In this document: positions 48,073 through 58,990 of the stretch, one piece after another
How positions within the stretch are numbered: the first letter of the stretch is position 1
Layout: each line of letters starts with the position of its first letter
Assembly: GCA_947179485.1 (NCBI GenBank)
Contig: OX359246.1
Location: 22,134,001-22,198,000 of the forward strand
Origin: Allacma fusca
Lineage: Eukaryota > Arthropoda > Collembola > Symphypleona > Sminthuridae
Reading direction: 5' to 3'
DNA length: 64,000 bases
The notes under the pieces: model-generated
Told to the model about the DNA's origin: nothing
The model's database searches: none
What the model saw: only the letters and a program-made list of their open reading frames with translations
Position numbers and translations under genes: made by a program

Positions 48073-48550
48073 AATTTTGGAGAAAGAACCCCCAGTTTCC
48101 CTAAAATAATTGGATAAATTGTTCCAATTTGTTTAGGCAAAATTTTAGTGAAAGGTGTCCCAATTTTTTAGGAAACATTTTGGAGATAGAGCCCCAACGT
48201 TTTATGGAAAATTTTGAGGAAAGAGTCCCAATTTTTGTAGGAAAACGTTTTAGGAAGTAACCCCAATTTTTGTAGGGAAACTTTTGGGAAAAGAGCTCCA
48301 AGTTTTTAGGAAAAATTTTGGGAAAAGAGCCCCAATTTTTTAAGGTAGCGTTTTGGAGAAAGAGCTCTATTTTATGGAATATTTTGGGGAAATAACTGCA
48401 ATTTTTGTAAGGAAAAATTTGAGCAAAGAGCCCCAATTTTTGTTGGGAAAATTTTGGAGACAGAGCCTCATTTTTTAGGGAAAATTTTGGAGAAAGAGCC
48501 CCAATTTTTTAGGAAACATTTTTGGGAAAAAGACGCATTTTTTAGGGAAA
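48040..48550. repeat. Minisatellite, unit about 34 bp
   Basis: About fourteen copies of GGAAAATTTTGGAGAAAGAG plus CCCCAATTTTTTA, with length variation of a few bases between copies. The CCCCAATTTT core is shared with the 32.4-kb array. Confidence 0.9.
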
Positions 48551-48631
48551 ATTTAGGAAACTTGCAAGCATTGAATTGAAAGAAACACAAGAATTAATAC
48601 AAGAAGAGATAATTTGAGGGAATTTGTATTG

Positions 48632-48663
48632 GAGGGGGTCCCTCCACCTGGGAGTCCACTGTA
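48632..48663 (-). repeat. TA-CAGT family terminus after the 48-kb array
   Basis: The complement from 48663 reads TACAGTGGACTCCCAGGTGG, then AGGGACCCCCTCC. It keeps TA-CAGT, GACTCC and the CCCCCT tail; the TATAAC block is replaced. Confidence 0.45.
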
Positions 48664-49840
48664 TAATTAGCATTCCATCCACACATTTCCCGAACCCTTT
48701 TGCTAAAGAGCCCCACGTGAAAAAAAAATGACGTTAGGATGAGGAAGACAGGAGCGAACAAGTTACGTGCATAAAATCAATGGTTGACTAAATAGATTGA
48801 GAAAACCAGGGCTCTTGACGTTTTGTAATTTAATTACTCAGCCCAGAAAATCCAAATCAATTTGCATTTAGATTGGGTCCTGACAATGACTCAAGCCTAA
48901 GCCCCCACCTTCACCATTGCACAAGCTCAGGATTTTTCCACACACATCTGGTTAGCCCATAACCGCCTGAACGGAACGAGTAATCCTGTTTACGTAAGGC
49001 TGTCAAAAGTCTTGAGTAATTATGACCTTGCCCTTAGATATTGCAAGTGTATTATTCCCCCTATTTCAATATTGACCAGGGTCCCAAAGCTCAATACAAT
49101 ATTTTGACGCCAATGATTTACATATTATAGGATTATTGAGCCAAGGATTTACAAGTTATTAAAATTTGACTGGAAAATAATAATTAAAATCCTACAAACA
49201 AAAATCCTTTGCTTTCAAAATGTGTCAAACGGGGCAAAAAGGGCAATGGTCGAAAAAATAAATTAAGATAAAATTTGCACATTTTACGTTCCTATAGTTT
49301 GTTTTTTGTCAAGATAAAAATTATAAGGGAATTTTACTTAAAAAAATTCCTTACCCCCAAAGACGTTACTATTATTATAAAAGATTATGGAAAAATTTGC
49401 AATGGGGTGAGATACGCATAAATAAAAAAAATAAGGGGAATCGAGTATTAAAACAAGATATTGTTGGGAGGTTGGGAATAATAAAAGAGAGAGAAAAGAG
49501 CAATGAGTTTAAAAATGGTACAAGTTATTGAACCGGAATATCAAGCTTTGGTTTGTGTGCACAAAGAAAATTGCAATGATTAAGAATGGGAAAATGGAAG
49601 AGGAGTGAGACCTCCTGGGATGGACGAATATTGGAAAATATTTCTTGTAATATTATCTCCTTTTGACTTTCATATGGTTTGGCAATCTCTTCATAATTTT
49701 CATCTCTCTCTCTCTCTCTGTATCTCTTTGTGCGTCTCACGCCTCTTCACAAGACAAAAGAGTCAATGGTCAGAGAGTAAAGTAATGGGGATTAAGAGCA
49801 TTATTGGAGTTGGTTTGATTCCTTGTGTACAAATTACATT
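48664..49840. other. Gene-free stretch
   Basis: Holds a CT run (49704-49719). The frame at 49605-49916 passes through it and has no domain. Confidence 0.45.
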
Positions 49841-49849
49841 GGAGGAAAT

Positions 49850-50795
49850 TTACGCTGGAGTCAAGACTTCAGGAATTAAAGTTGGAGTAAAATTTAGAAA
49901 AATAACGTTTGTGTAAAATATTCAAAAACTAACGTTTGTTAAAATTTAGAAAAACTAACATTTGAGTAAATTCTCTAGAAACTAACGTTGGGTTAAAATC
50001 TGGGAAAATTTATTTCGGGGGGCAAAATTCTAGAAAATTTACGTTGAGGAAACATTTTAAGAAAATAAGGTTGGAGTAAAATCTGGGAAAATTTATTTTA
50101 GGGCAAAATTCCAGAATATTAACGTTGAGGAAATATTTTCAGAAATTCAGGTTGGAGTAAAAGAGGGGATAATTAATTTTGGGGCAAAATTCCATAATAT
50201 GAACGTTGAAGAAAAATTTTCAGAAATTAAGTTTGGAGTAAAATTTGGGAAAATTTATTTTGGGACAAAATTCCAGAAAATTAACGTTAAGGAAATATAT
50301 TCAGAAATTAACGTTGGAGTAAAATTTAGAGAAATTAACGTTGGGATTAAATTTGGGAAAATGTATTTTGGAGCAAAATTCTTAAAAATTGAAGTTAAGG
50401 CAAAATTTTCAGAAATTAAGATTGGGGTAAACTCCTCAAAAACTAACGTTGGAGTAAAACCATCAGAAATTAACGTTGAAGTAAAATCTTGAAAAACTAA
50501 CATTGGGGTAAATTCTGGAAAAATTAACGTTAAGGTAAAATCTGAAAACAATTAATTTGGGATAAAATCTGGAAAATTAACTTTAGGGAAAAATCTTGAG
50601 AAATGAAGTCTGGAGTAAAATCTTCGGAAATAAAAGTTGAGTTAAAATCTTGAAAAACTAAGGTTGGAGTAAAATCAGGAAAAGTCAATGTTAACGTAAA
50701 ATGTCCAGGAACTAGCGTTGATAAAAAATATAGAAAAATTAAATTTGGGGTAAAATCTGGAAAATTAACGGATTGGAGTAAAATCTAAAAAAAAA
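49850..50795. repeat. Minisatellite, unit about 27-30 bp
   Basis: About thirty degenerate copies of the type TTGGAGTAAAATCTGGAAAA plus TTAACG. Units vary by a few bases. The in-frame part at 50199-50551 gives 97-98 codon frames on both strands (peptides such as FSEIKVGVK), which are repeat artefacts. Confidence 0.9.
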
Positions 50796-51347
50796 TCATT
50801 ACAACAAACAAGGAATTTCCACTAAAAATCCACATTCGTCGGTCACTTTGTCCCTTCACAGGTATCAGCGTCTGTTACATGTGAATTCCCATGTAAACTC
50901 ACACTTACACAAATCAAACAAAAATACAAACTCCACACAATAGCAATAAATCTTCCCCCAATTCAAACATTCTTCCGTCCTCACATAATCCTAATATACA
51001 AAACATAACCATTTTTCTAATCTCTTCCCAAAGACGCCCAGCCCTCTCACCGTCCGCCAGACAAAAAGCACCAGCAAGCCCTCGGAGAGTAAATAAACTA
51101 AATATTTTAAGACCCACATGTCCCCACAGGAGAAAAAAACCCAAAAGTCATAATTTCAAAATCACCCACTAAAAACCCATACCTATTTTTTCCCATGTTT
51201 TTTTTTACATTTGAAAGCAGACACCCAAAAATTTTACACTCTCGGAAACAAAATCATTAAAAAAAGGGGAGACCCCCTGCAGTCACAAGGGCTCAAAAGG
51301 GTCAGGTTCAAAACTTATGCAATTTCTCAAAACAAATAAAACTCCAG
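50796..51347. other. Gene-free stretch
   Basis: No gene; frames of up to 76 codons have no domain. Confidence 0.45.
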
Positions 51348-51441
51348 CAGTCAATTCTTACTACAAACGACTCCACTATTGAAAAACAATTCATTATTAC
51401 CAAAACCAAAAGGAATGCTGTCATAGCAAAAATTCACTGTA
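51348..51441. mobile_element. Short derivative of the TA-CAGT MITE-like family
   Basis: The left end reads CAGTCAATTCTTACTACAAA, then CGACTCC. The right end, complement from 51441, reads TACAGTGAATTTTTGCTATG, then ACAGCATTCC. The arms align in CAGT, AATT and CTA and face inward about 94 bp apart. The right arm closely resembles the right arm at 38597. Confidence 0.45.
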
Positions 51442-51700
51442 CAAAAGGGGAATCTATCATTTGTTTTAAAATTGAAGGGTTGAAAAAATTTGAGGAGTTG
51501 ACAGGGGCATTCCCAGATCCCTATTTTATAAATAAGAAAATTCCGGAGATCCTCAACATGATTACCTTTTAAGGGCAGTTTTAAAGACTCGGTTTTTATT
51601 GGAGGATTTTTTTTGTTAAGGATGGTCAGGTCTGACAAAATTGAACAAGAGCAATGACTCTTATTGAATCCTCGGAATAAATCAAGTTTCCTTTAAATTC
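51442..51700. other. Gene-free stretch
   Basis: AT-rich DNA that leads into the next array without a sharp boundary. Confidence 0.4.
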
Positions 51701-51704
51701 TCTT

Positions 51705-52150
51705 TGGAAAATAAAATTTTACGATAAAAATTGGGAAAATCTTTTTTTTTTCTAAATTGGGTAAAAATTGTTGGGAAATTTTGTTTTTCAAAATTGGGCA
51801 GTAAATATTGGGAAATTTTTGTTTTCAAAATTGGGAGATAAATATTGAAAAACTATTTTTTTTAAATTGGACGGTAAATATTAGGAAATTTTGTTTTTCA
51901 AAATTGGGCGGTAAATATTGGGAAATTTTGTTTTTCAAAATTAGGCTGTAAATATTGGGAAAACTTTGCCTTCAAAATTGGGCGATAAATATTGGGAAAC
52001 GTTTTTTTTAAATTGGGGGGTAAATATTGGGAAATTTTTTGTTTCAAAATTGGACGATAAATATTGCAAAATGTTTTGCTTCAAAATTGGGCGCCAAATA
52101 TTGGAAAAATTTTTGTTTCAAAATTGGGCGATAAATATTTTGAAATTTTT
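51705..52150. repeat. Minisatellite, 36-37-bp unit
   Basis: About twelve copies of AAATTGGGCGGTAAATATTG plus GGAAATTTTGTTTTTC. The array ends 15-35 bp before the family terminus at 52186. Confidence 0.93.
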
Positions 52151-52186
52151 TTTCAAGGGGTTCCATCATAAACAGCGTCGACTGTA
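52151..52186 (-). repeat. TA-CAGT family terminus after the 52-kb array
   Basis: The complement from 52186 reads TACAGTCGACGCTGTTTATG, then ATGGAACCCCTTGAAA. All three family blocks are present, and it abuts the array. Confidence 0.6.
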
Positions 52187-52794
52187 AATGTCAGAGCCCC
52201 TGGAATTATGACGAGTCCAAATGAAAGAGCAAGTTGAGAGTTGGAAGAGATCTGGAGGGGGTCAGAAATGATGATGAATTTTTCCAAAGCCAGTGCCCAC
52301 ACCCAATCTCTGCCTAGACTCAGATGCTCATCTTCTCATTTGCATTATTCTAATCAGCACTAATGAGTTGAGGGAATTCTTTGGAAAAAAAATCCTTTGT
52401 ATTAATTCATTTATTTAATTTTTTTTGCAAGTATCTATGTATATTGTAATATAGGGATGAACCTCAAGTCTAAAGATTTTTTACAAATATTGAATCACAT
52501 TCTAAAAACAGTTCACTTTTGTATCAAACCCTGGGTAATAATTATTCCGATGCATTTCTTCTCTTTGGAGCTGAAAAAATTTCAGGCGCACCTTTTCTTC
52601 TTATTCCTTTAAAGGCATTTAATTTTTACAGTGGGTTCTATTTTCGAGAGCAACTCTTGAGAAAATGTTTTTCAGAAATGGAAAATTTGTTTTAAAATTC
52701 TAGTTTTTTTGTTAAATTTTTTTTAAGAATTTCCTTTTTTTTTGTAAATATTTCTTTGGAAAAAAATGTGGGAAAAATTTTGTAAGTTTTGGAA
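52187..52794. other. Gene-free stretch
   Basis: T-rich, no gene. Confidence 0.45.
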
Positions 52795-52831
52795 TTTTAA
52801 GGGGGTGTTATAGACATGAGAATTTTCTGTA
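52795..52831 (-). repeat. TA-CAGT family terminus
   Basis: The complement from 52831 reads TACAGAAAATTCTCATGTCT, then ATAACACCCCCTTAAAATTCC. It gives one of the best copies of the CTATAACACCCCCTTAAAATT block. Confidence 0.6.
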
Positions 52832-53322
52832 GAAGAGAGGATCCGTTTTGAGATCAGCACTTGGGAGATGAGAGAAAAATTTCTCCTTATTTGTCAGTAA
52901 CCTTTGGAGGATTTGTTCTTGCGTTTTTAAATGATTGGAGTAACTGGTATATTTTTTTGGTTTTAAATTTATTGGAATGAGGGAGACTTGGACGTATTTA
53001 AATAAGTTTATTCATAGGAGGGTTGTTGTAGAAGTGTAATTAAAATCCTAAGTTACTTTCGGTGTAAGGTAATGGGTGGTTGAGGGAAAAATTGGAAAGG
53101 AGAGGGACCAATTCATTTGAATAATAATTTCCGCATAATGCAAAGTAACTCCGTTGAGAAAACCTGACCTGACTTGTTCCTAAATGGTTTCCAAATGAAT
53201 TTAATTACGGGGCCTAAACTGTGAAGAGTCAGTGGGAGATTGCACTTTGGGCCTCAGGGGGAGTCATGTGCAAACAAATTAGAAAACTAATGAAATATTT
53301 ATGGGGTCTAGAAATATCTGAG
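52832..53322. other. Gene-free stretch with a further partial terminus
   Basis: The complement of 53012-53038 (TACACTTCTACAACAACCCT, then CCTATGA) resembles the family block. No gene. Confidence 0.4.
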
Positions 53323-53342
53323 TACAGTCAAGTGGGGTTCTT
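53323..53342 (+). repeat. TA-CAGT family terminus before the 54-kb array
   Basis: TACAGTCAAGTGGGGTTCTT faces the following array. Only TA-CAGTCAAG is a firm match. Confidence 0.3.
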
Positions 53343-53434
53343 GGAAGAGAAGATGATTCAGTTAAGTTTAAATTGTATTATGAATTCGTTTTCAATGCTC
53401 AAAAGTGTTGGGGATTTTGAGGGACAATTTTGAA

Positions 53435-54265
53435 CGTAATTTTCAGAAAACAATTTACCCATTTGAATTGAATTTTGCCCACAATTTTTAAGCCAAATTT
53501 TATTTATAATTTTTTGGCAAAACATTGTCCAGACTTTTCAGAAAAACGCTCGCACAATTTTCAGATAATATTTTGCCCACAATTTTTAAGTAAAATTTTG
53601 CTCAGTTTTCAGGAAATAATTTGCCCAGAAATTTTGGGCCGATTTTTATTCATGATTTTTAGGCAAATATTTACCATTATTTTCATAAAATGTTTTACCT
53701 TTTCGGATCAAATGTTACCCACAATTTTCAGAAATAGTTTGCACATCCTTTTGAGATAAAATTTTGCCCATAATTTTGAGCTTAGCTTTTCTCCACAACT
53801 TTGAAATGAAATGTTCCTCACATTTTATGCTCCGATTTTTTTACACGAATTTTTAAATAAAATCTTCACAATTTTGCGATTAACTTTTGCCCAAAATTTT
53901 GAGGTAAAATTTTGAGGTAGACTTTTGCCCATAATTTTGAGGTAAAATTTTGAGGTAGACTTTTGCCCATAATTTTGAGGTAAAATTTTGAGGTAGACTT
54001 TTGCCCATAATTTTGAGGTAAAATTTTGAGGTAGACTTTTGCCCATAATTTTGAGGTAAACATTTGCCCATAATTTTGAGGTAAACTTTTGCCCATAATT
54101 TTGAGATAAAATTTTGAGGTGAAATTTTTGAAACAATATTGAAGTAAACTTTTCTTCACAATTTTGAAATAAAATTTTCTTCACAATGTTGAGATAAAGT
54201 CTTTTTCCGCAATTTTGAAATATAATTTTTTTCACAATTTTGTGATACAGTTTTGCCCACATTTT
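53435..54265. repeat. Minisatellite, 38-bp core unit with TTTTGCCCATAATTTTGAGG
   Basis: The core (53885-54120) has copies starting at 53885, 53923, 53961 and 53999, each holding TTTTGCCCATAATTTTGAGG and then TAAAATTTTGAGGTAGAC. Because 38 is not a multiple of three, the minus-strand 154-codon frame shows peptides that cycle through three readings (KLWAKVYLK, NYGQKSTSK, KIMGKSLPQ). That is a signature of a repeat and not of selection. Flanking copies (53460-53780, 54120-54260) are diverged. Confidence 0.93.
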
Positions 54266-54289
54266 TCGGAAATGTAAACTAAACTCCAA

Positions 54290-54717
54290 GCTGGTGCCAA
54301 TCTAAAAACAAGCAGAAATTAAATTGTATTCTTACCCCTGCAAAAATTAAGCTTGAACCAGGAATTTGACGGCTTCAAGGAAATATCTGAAAGAAAACCA
54401 AAAAATGCGTTAGGATTTGCAGAAAAATCTTCCCTACATTTGCCAATTATTTCCTATCTATCTGTTGCGTCATGTTATTAAATTAAACCTTGCTTTTGGC
54501 AACACGAGGAAAACAAGGATTTCCGGAAATAAATTAAATTATCAGATTTTTATATTTCCCCGCTATTTTCCCTCTCGCTTAGGACCAGGGCTGACAAAAC
54601 TCTGTTTTTACCCAAAAGGCAACAGTAAATTTTTACCTGACAGAGAAATAAGTCCAAACCCTAATAAAATTTTCATAGGTTAGGCACACACACTGCAGGA
54701 GACAATTTCTTCAGGGA
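54290..54717. other. Gene-free stretch
   Basis: No feature recognised. Confidence 0.45.
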
Positions 54718-54905
54718 TGCAGTAAATGTTTGTTATAACAGAGTCCCTTGAAAATGATCCTTTTTGAATAGAACAGTTTTTTAAAATATTTGCCAATATT
54801 CATATTTGAAATAATGTAAAATTAGGGGTAAATTTTGACCCTTAATTTTTGTGTCGATGAATTACGAGTGAATTTTGAAGGGGGCTGTTATAAAGGGAGT
54901 GTGTA
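54718..54905. mobile_element. Short two-armed copy of the TA-CAGT MITE-like family
   Basis: The left arm reads CAGTAAATGTTTGTTATAAC, then AGAGTCCCTTGAAAATG. The right arm, complement from 54905, reads TACACACTCCCTTTATAACA, then GCCCCCTTCAAAATTC. The arms align well over about 30 positions around TTATAACA and CCCTT(C/G)AAAAT. At 188 bp with no coding capacity this looks like a complete small inverted-repeat element. Confidence 0.6.
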
Positions 54906-55530
54906 AGAATTTATGGCAGGGAAAATGACTATTCCCACCGGAGGAGCTTGGGATGAGGAAAGTCAGAAATTTCCTCGATAGATTTTCATTACAAGGACAA
55001 GTTCGTAACGGGGATTTTGCGGAGTAGAAAAACTAACGACTTTTTCTGGCTATGGAAAGTTCCATATATTTCCCCTTTATATGGTCATTCTCATTAATGT
55101 GCCAGTCTATAATATTCCACAATAATAAGCTCGCGTCTTCTTCTTCTTTTTTTTTGTATTTATACGTGAGTTGTATACAGAGCAAAAATGAAGACAACAA
55201 ACTATATGGGAAGGCTTTTGAGACATTTTTTCCCTTCTGGAAACTCTCGTCCTTTCCCCTTCCTTTTCCTTACGAGCATTTCCCTATAATGTGTGAGTGT
55301 ATACAGATATTGTTACATAAATAGACTCAACTTTACCAATTTCCCTTTCGTTCTTTTGCTTTTAATACCTCGGGAAAAAAAGAAAGGGAGGGGAGAGAAA
55401 GCATGGGAAAGGATATCTTCATAATTTTATCCCATTCTTTTTCTATGGCTTCCGAGCGTCTTCCTTTTTTTATTAATCCAGTTACTTTTCCGGGGTGCTT
55501 ATTTATGAAAGCAATTGTGTGGGCTGAGAA
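54906..55530. other. Gene-free stretch
   Basis: Frames of 88-90 codons have no domain. No gene. Confidence 0.45.
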
Positions 55531-55639
55531 TACAGTGAATTTACTTTGAACTGGGAAGTGTGTAAAAAGGGGTAAGTTTTTTGGGCACAATTTGGACAAA
55601 ATGTTTCAAAGTTAGTATAAAATGTGACAAATTGTAGAA

Positions 55640-56310
55640 AATTGACTGAAAATCAGGAATGAAGGAAATTGTTCAAAAACTGCCTAGGAAATTGTCGATC
55701 AAATTGCATTGTTGGAAATTGTCGAAAAATAAGAATTGTCAAAAATTGTCAAAAATCGTCGCAAATCGTCGAAAATCGTCGAAAATCGTCGAAAATTGTC
55801 GTAGATTATCTAAAAATGTCAACAACCGACAAAAATTGTCAAAAGTCGACAAAAATCGTCGAAAATCGTCCAAAATTGTCGAAAATTATCTAAACTTGAC
55901 ATAAATCGACAAAAATCGTCCAAAATTATCGAAAATTATCTAAACTTGACATAAATCGACAAAAATCGTCCAAAATTGTCGAAATTTATTGAAAAACAAA
56001 AATTATGAAAGATTATCGCAAAATAAAAGTTTTAGCAACTTGAACTGACCTAAATATTTGGTTTGTGGAATATTGTCGAAAAACACGGATTCTGGAAAAT
56101 TGTCAAAAAAATAACATTTTAAGAAATTGTCAAACAATAGAAATAGCCAAAATTTCCAGTCCTGTCAAATTGTAAAAGATTTAATCAAAAGTAACAATTG
56201 CAAGAAATCGTTTAAAAAAACCGTTGTTCGAAATCGCCAAAAAATTTAGACGTAGACAAATTATAGCAAATTGTCAGAAATTGCAGGAAATTGTCTAAAA
56301 CTTAACATTG
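55640..56310. repeat. Minisatellite, 10-bp unit with a 50-bp higher-order repeat
   Basis: The basic unit is AAAATCGTCG / AAAATTGTCG; the cleanest run is 55750-55800. At 55870-55969 a 50-bp block containing AAATTATCTAAACTTGACAT is present twice in tandem, differing at a couple of bases. Beyond 56000 the units are diverged, keeping AAATTGTC. Confidence 0.93.
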
Positions 56311-56314
56311 CTGG

Positions 56315-56450
56315 GAGCGGTTTAAGAGTTACCACTTGGTTAAAAAGTCGAATATGTACCACTTGCGTAAATTGTGAACAAATTACCGTTGTGGTAAATC
56401 ATGTACCAGATACCATTGTTGTAAATTGGTAAAAAATTCTGAGAAACAGT
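56315..56450. repeat. Relic of a TTACCATTG-type array
   Basis: Four or five worn units such as AAATTACCGTTGTGGTAAAT and GATACCATTGTTGTAAATTG. They resemble the 26-bp array at 3.9-4.3 kb and lie inside the same bracketing ends as the 10-bp array. Confidence 0.6.
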
Positions 56451-56506
56451 TTCCATTGCATAAGCTATTTTGAACAGGACTACACTTTAAAACACAGTTC
56501 ACTGTA

Positions 56507-57837
56507 CGCACACACAATGCCTAGAAAATCCAAAAGTCCATGTGTTTGTAGTTGCGGGGAAACAACTACCAGTAAATTTCCAGTTCAAAGAGTGCTTTCC
56601 CCTGATTATCCCCAATTTCAAAAGAGAATGGTGAAAACTTGGTGGAGTCTCCCAACTAATTGAATTTGAGGATTTTGCATTTTTCTCCCCTGTCTGTACT
56701 CCTCGCCGGAGATTATTCCCAACAAATTTGCTAATCAGTATTGACTGGCTTTGGATACAGTAATCTATTTAAATGGCAATAAGTTTCCTCCCAGTAAATA
56801 CACACACTCACTACATACGTCCGTGTTCCAGAAAATAGGAAAACTTTCCTCACTCAAATTATATGGGCTAAGCTCCGAGGATGAAAAAAAAGTTGCTAAT
56901 ACTTTCATCCCAGCGTTGAGCACATGTACAGTCAACGCTCGCCCAAGCACCAGCTCCTACAAAAATAACCCCTAACAATTTTACTCCAGAAACACCCGGT
57001 ACATTTTCCCAGAAAATCTTAAACAGCGTTCGTCCCAAAGTCTGCAATTGTTTCCCCCACAAAAACGCTCCTCTTAACAGGAACGCCCGTCTACCGAACA
57101 CTCACTGTAAAAAAGTACGAAACAAATTTTTTCCAATAAGGATTACACTTATTTGGTGAAACCATAAAAACACCAGTCTTTCAGGGAGAGCTTCAGACAA
57201 AACTTTTCCTTCTGACGTCAAAATTGTAGGAGGTAAAATTCAAATGACACTTTAGCTTGAGACCGGATACGTGCAGCTTCAAGTATGTAACCCTAAGACA
57301 TGCTTGCAGTTAAGGGAAGGAGCGCGCGGAATTTAAAAATCTGCACAACTGTACAAGCTGCTGATGCATTTTACGAACGCTCCTTCGTCTTTTAACGATA
57401 CTGTCCGATAGATCTTGGACTAAATTTTATAAATAAGCTAATATGTACTTCAGAGAACTGTAATTGCGAAATGCAAAGATAGATGGTGAGATTTGGTAAG
57501 GTAATAATACAAAAATAGCGTTGGTCATAAAATGGTTAGAGTTAACAAGTGGAATACCCAAGGAAAGGATTTTAATCGCATGGTAATAGTTCATTAAACA
57601 AATGTAACATGGTGTTTCTGCCAATGAACGTTCTGAGAGCCTATGGTAAAAATACTAGCGTCTCTTGCAACAGTAGAGGATTTTATGCGTTACAAATTAA
57701 CTTCAGACTTCCTCAGCACGCAATTACCACAAGGCATTGAGATTGGCAGAAGCACTGAAAACTTTAAATCTTGTTCCGTAACGGAGCATTTTTAAGGTTC
57801 GAATCCATTGGAGGGAAACTTAGCCTGATCAGATGAA
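56507..57837. other. Gene-free stretch
   Basis: TACAGTCAACGCTCGCCC occurs at 56937 and GTTCCGTAACGGAGCATTTT at 57774, both like fragments of the dispersed family. No gene is supported. Confidence 0.4.
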
Positions 57838-57993
57838 TACAGTGTACGAAGCTTGTGGAGAGCAGAATAAAATATGTTTTCACGACTGGGGCAAATTGAG
57901 ATGTAACCCTATAATTTTGATAATGGCGTATAGTAAATTCTATAACAAAAACGTTTGGGTTTTTTTTAAGGATCCTGTTACAAGGAGAGTGTA
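57838..57993. mobile_element. Possible short copy of the TA-CAGT MITE-like family
   Basis: The right arm, complement from 57993, reads TACACTCTCCTTGTAACAGG, then ATCCTTAAAAA. It is close to the right arm at 54905. The left end TACAGTGTACGAAGCTTGTG matches only loosely. The 74- and 123-codon frames across this locus are open by chance on both strands and show no domain. Confidence 0.3.
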
Positions 57994-58515
57994 CCTTTTC
58001 GAAAGAACATCTCTGCAATACAAGTTTCACATTAGAAAGGGCTGGAGGGAAAGTTGAGACCGTCGGGTCCAGATATGAAATTAAAACTGGGCTCGTACTA
58101 CCATGCACACCTTTTGCGTAATGTATCAGGCCCACTGGGGAATATTAGATAAGGGAAGAATTTACGGAGCTGTAATTTAAAGTAACTGTAATTTAGCCAG
58201 GGGTTCTGAGGGCCTACAAATTACATGGAAATACATCCCTCCCAGAAGTTCCAGCTTTCGAGGGAATCTCCAAGATTTTCCGAAGAGGTAAATAAAAGTA
58301 TTTAATCCTGATAGGGGTTACTGTAATTTGACCCAAGGATTTTACTATAATTTTGATAACTGTAAATTTAAATGCTTTTGGCTCCTGGAGACAATTTACA
58401 TGCAAAAAAGGGATCCGGAGATAAAATATCCCAAATTGCGCCCACTTACCTCAAAAACATTCTACAAAAATACGTAAAAATTATTTAACCCCCCGAAATA
58501 AATTTAACAAAATAT
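57994..58515. other. Gene-free stretch
   Basis: No feature recognised. Confidence 0.45.
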
Positions 58516-58990
58516 TTGATTCCCCCAGAATTTAAAACCCTTTATTCCATATTTTCTAAAATTTGATTTATCGACCTAGGTCAAATTTTACGGTCACAGG
58601 GTCAAAGACAAGAATCAAAGTACATGCTTTTTCATTAACACCTTATATTTCTTTTTTTTTTAATTCCCACGCAACGCCTTTGCAATCAAATATGTGGACG
58701 CAGAATTGTACGAAATTTGCCGGGCTTTCCATCGAGCTATTTAAAGTATCTGTGCGTTAAAAATTATGGGCTTGAGGGCTATTTAAAGTTAAAATAATTA
58801 CATTTATTTCTTTAGAACTGAAAGTTTACAAAATTTGATAAACGTTTTTTCAAATTTTTTCTTGCCCAAATTTTTGGTGGGAAAAATATTTTAAAACCAT
58901 GACTTAGTAGAAAAACTTTCAGGTATTTTTTTGTGCCCAATGTCAGGTGTCTGGGTCAAAAATTGCGTCAGAACTGGTACAAAATGTGAC
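58516..58990. repeat. Partial copy of the GACC/AGGTCA fold-back family
   Basis: The left arm TTTGATTCCCCCAG (58517-58530) and, further in, TCGACCTAGGTCAAATTTTA then CGGTCACAGGGTCAAAG (58571-58607) follow the same order as the arm at 60137-60230. CGACCTAGGTCA holds a GACCTAGGTC palindrome. A worn counterpart (CTGGGTCAAAAATTGCGTCA near 58951) may mark the other side. Confidence 0.5.

Larger units (their letters stand above)
55531..56506. mobile_element. MITE-like element enclosing a 10-bp minisatellite
   Basis: The left end reads TACAGTGAATTTACTTTGAA. The right end, complement from 56506, reads TACAGTGAACTGTGTTTTAA. The first nine bases are identical and the next positions partly alike, with TA at both outer borders. 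Nearly all the interior is tandem array. TACAGTGAATT also opens the arms ending at 51441, which ties it to the dispersed family. Confidence 0.5.

Noticed and set aside
53825-54289. A 154-codon minus-strand frame with many Lys and aromatic residues
   Set aside because: It is the 38-bp array read through: the peptide cycles in three frame-dependent forms, as an array does and a gene does not.
57743-57806. tRNA-promoter-like boxes (TGGCAGAAGCAC and GGTTCGAATCC) suggesting a tRNA or SINE
   Set aside because: The spacing is plausible, but the T-arm stem around GGTTCGAATCC does not pair, no acceptor or anticodon arm could be drawn, and no SINE body or tail was recognised.
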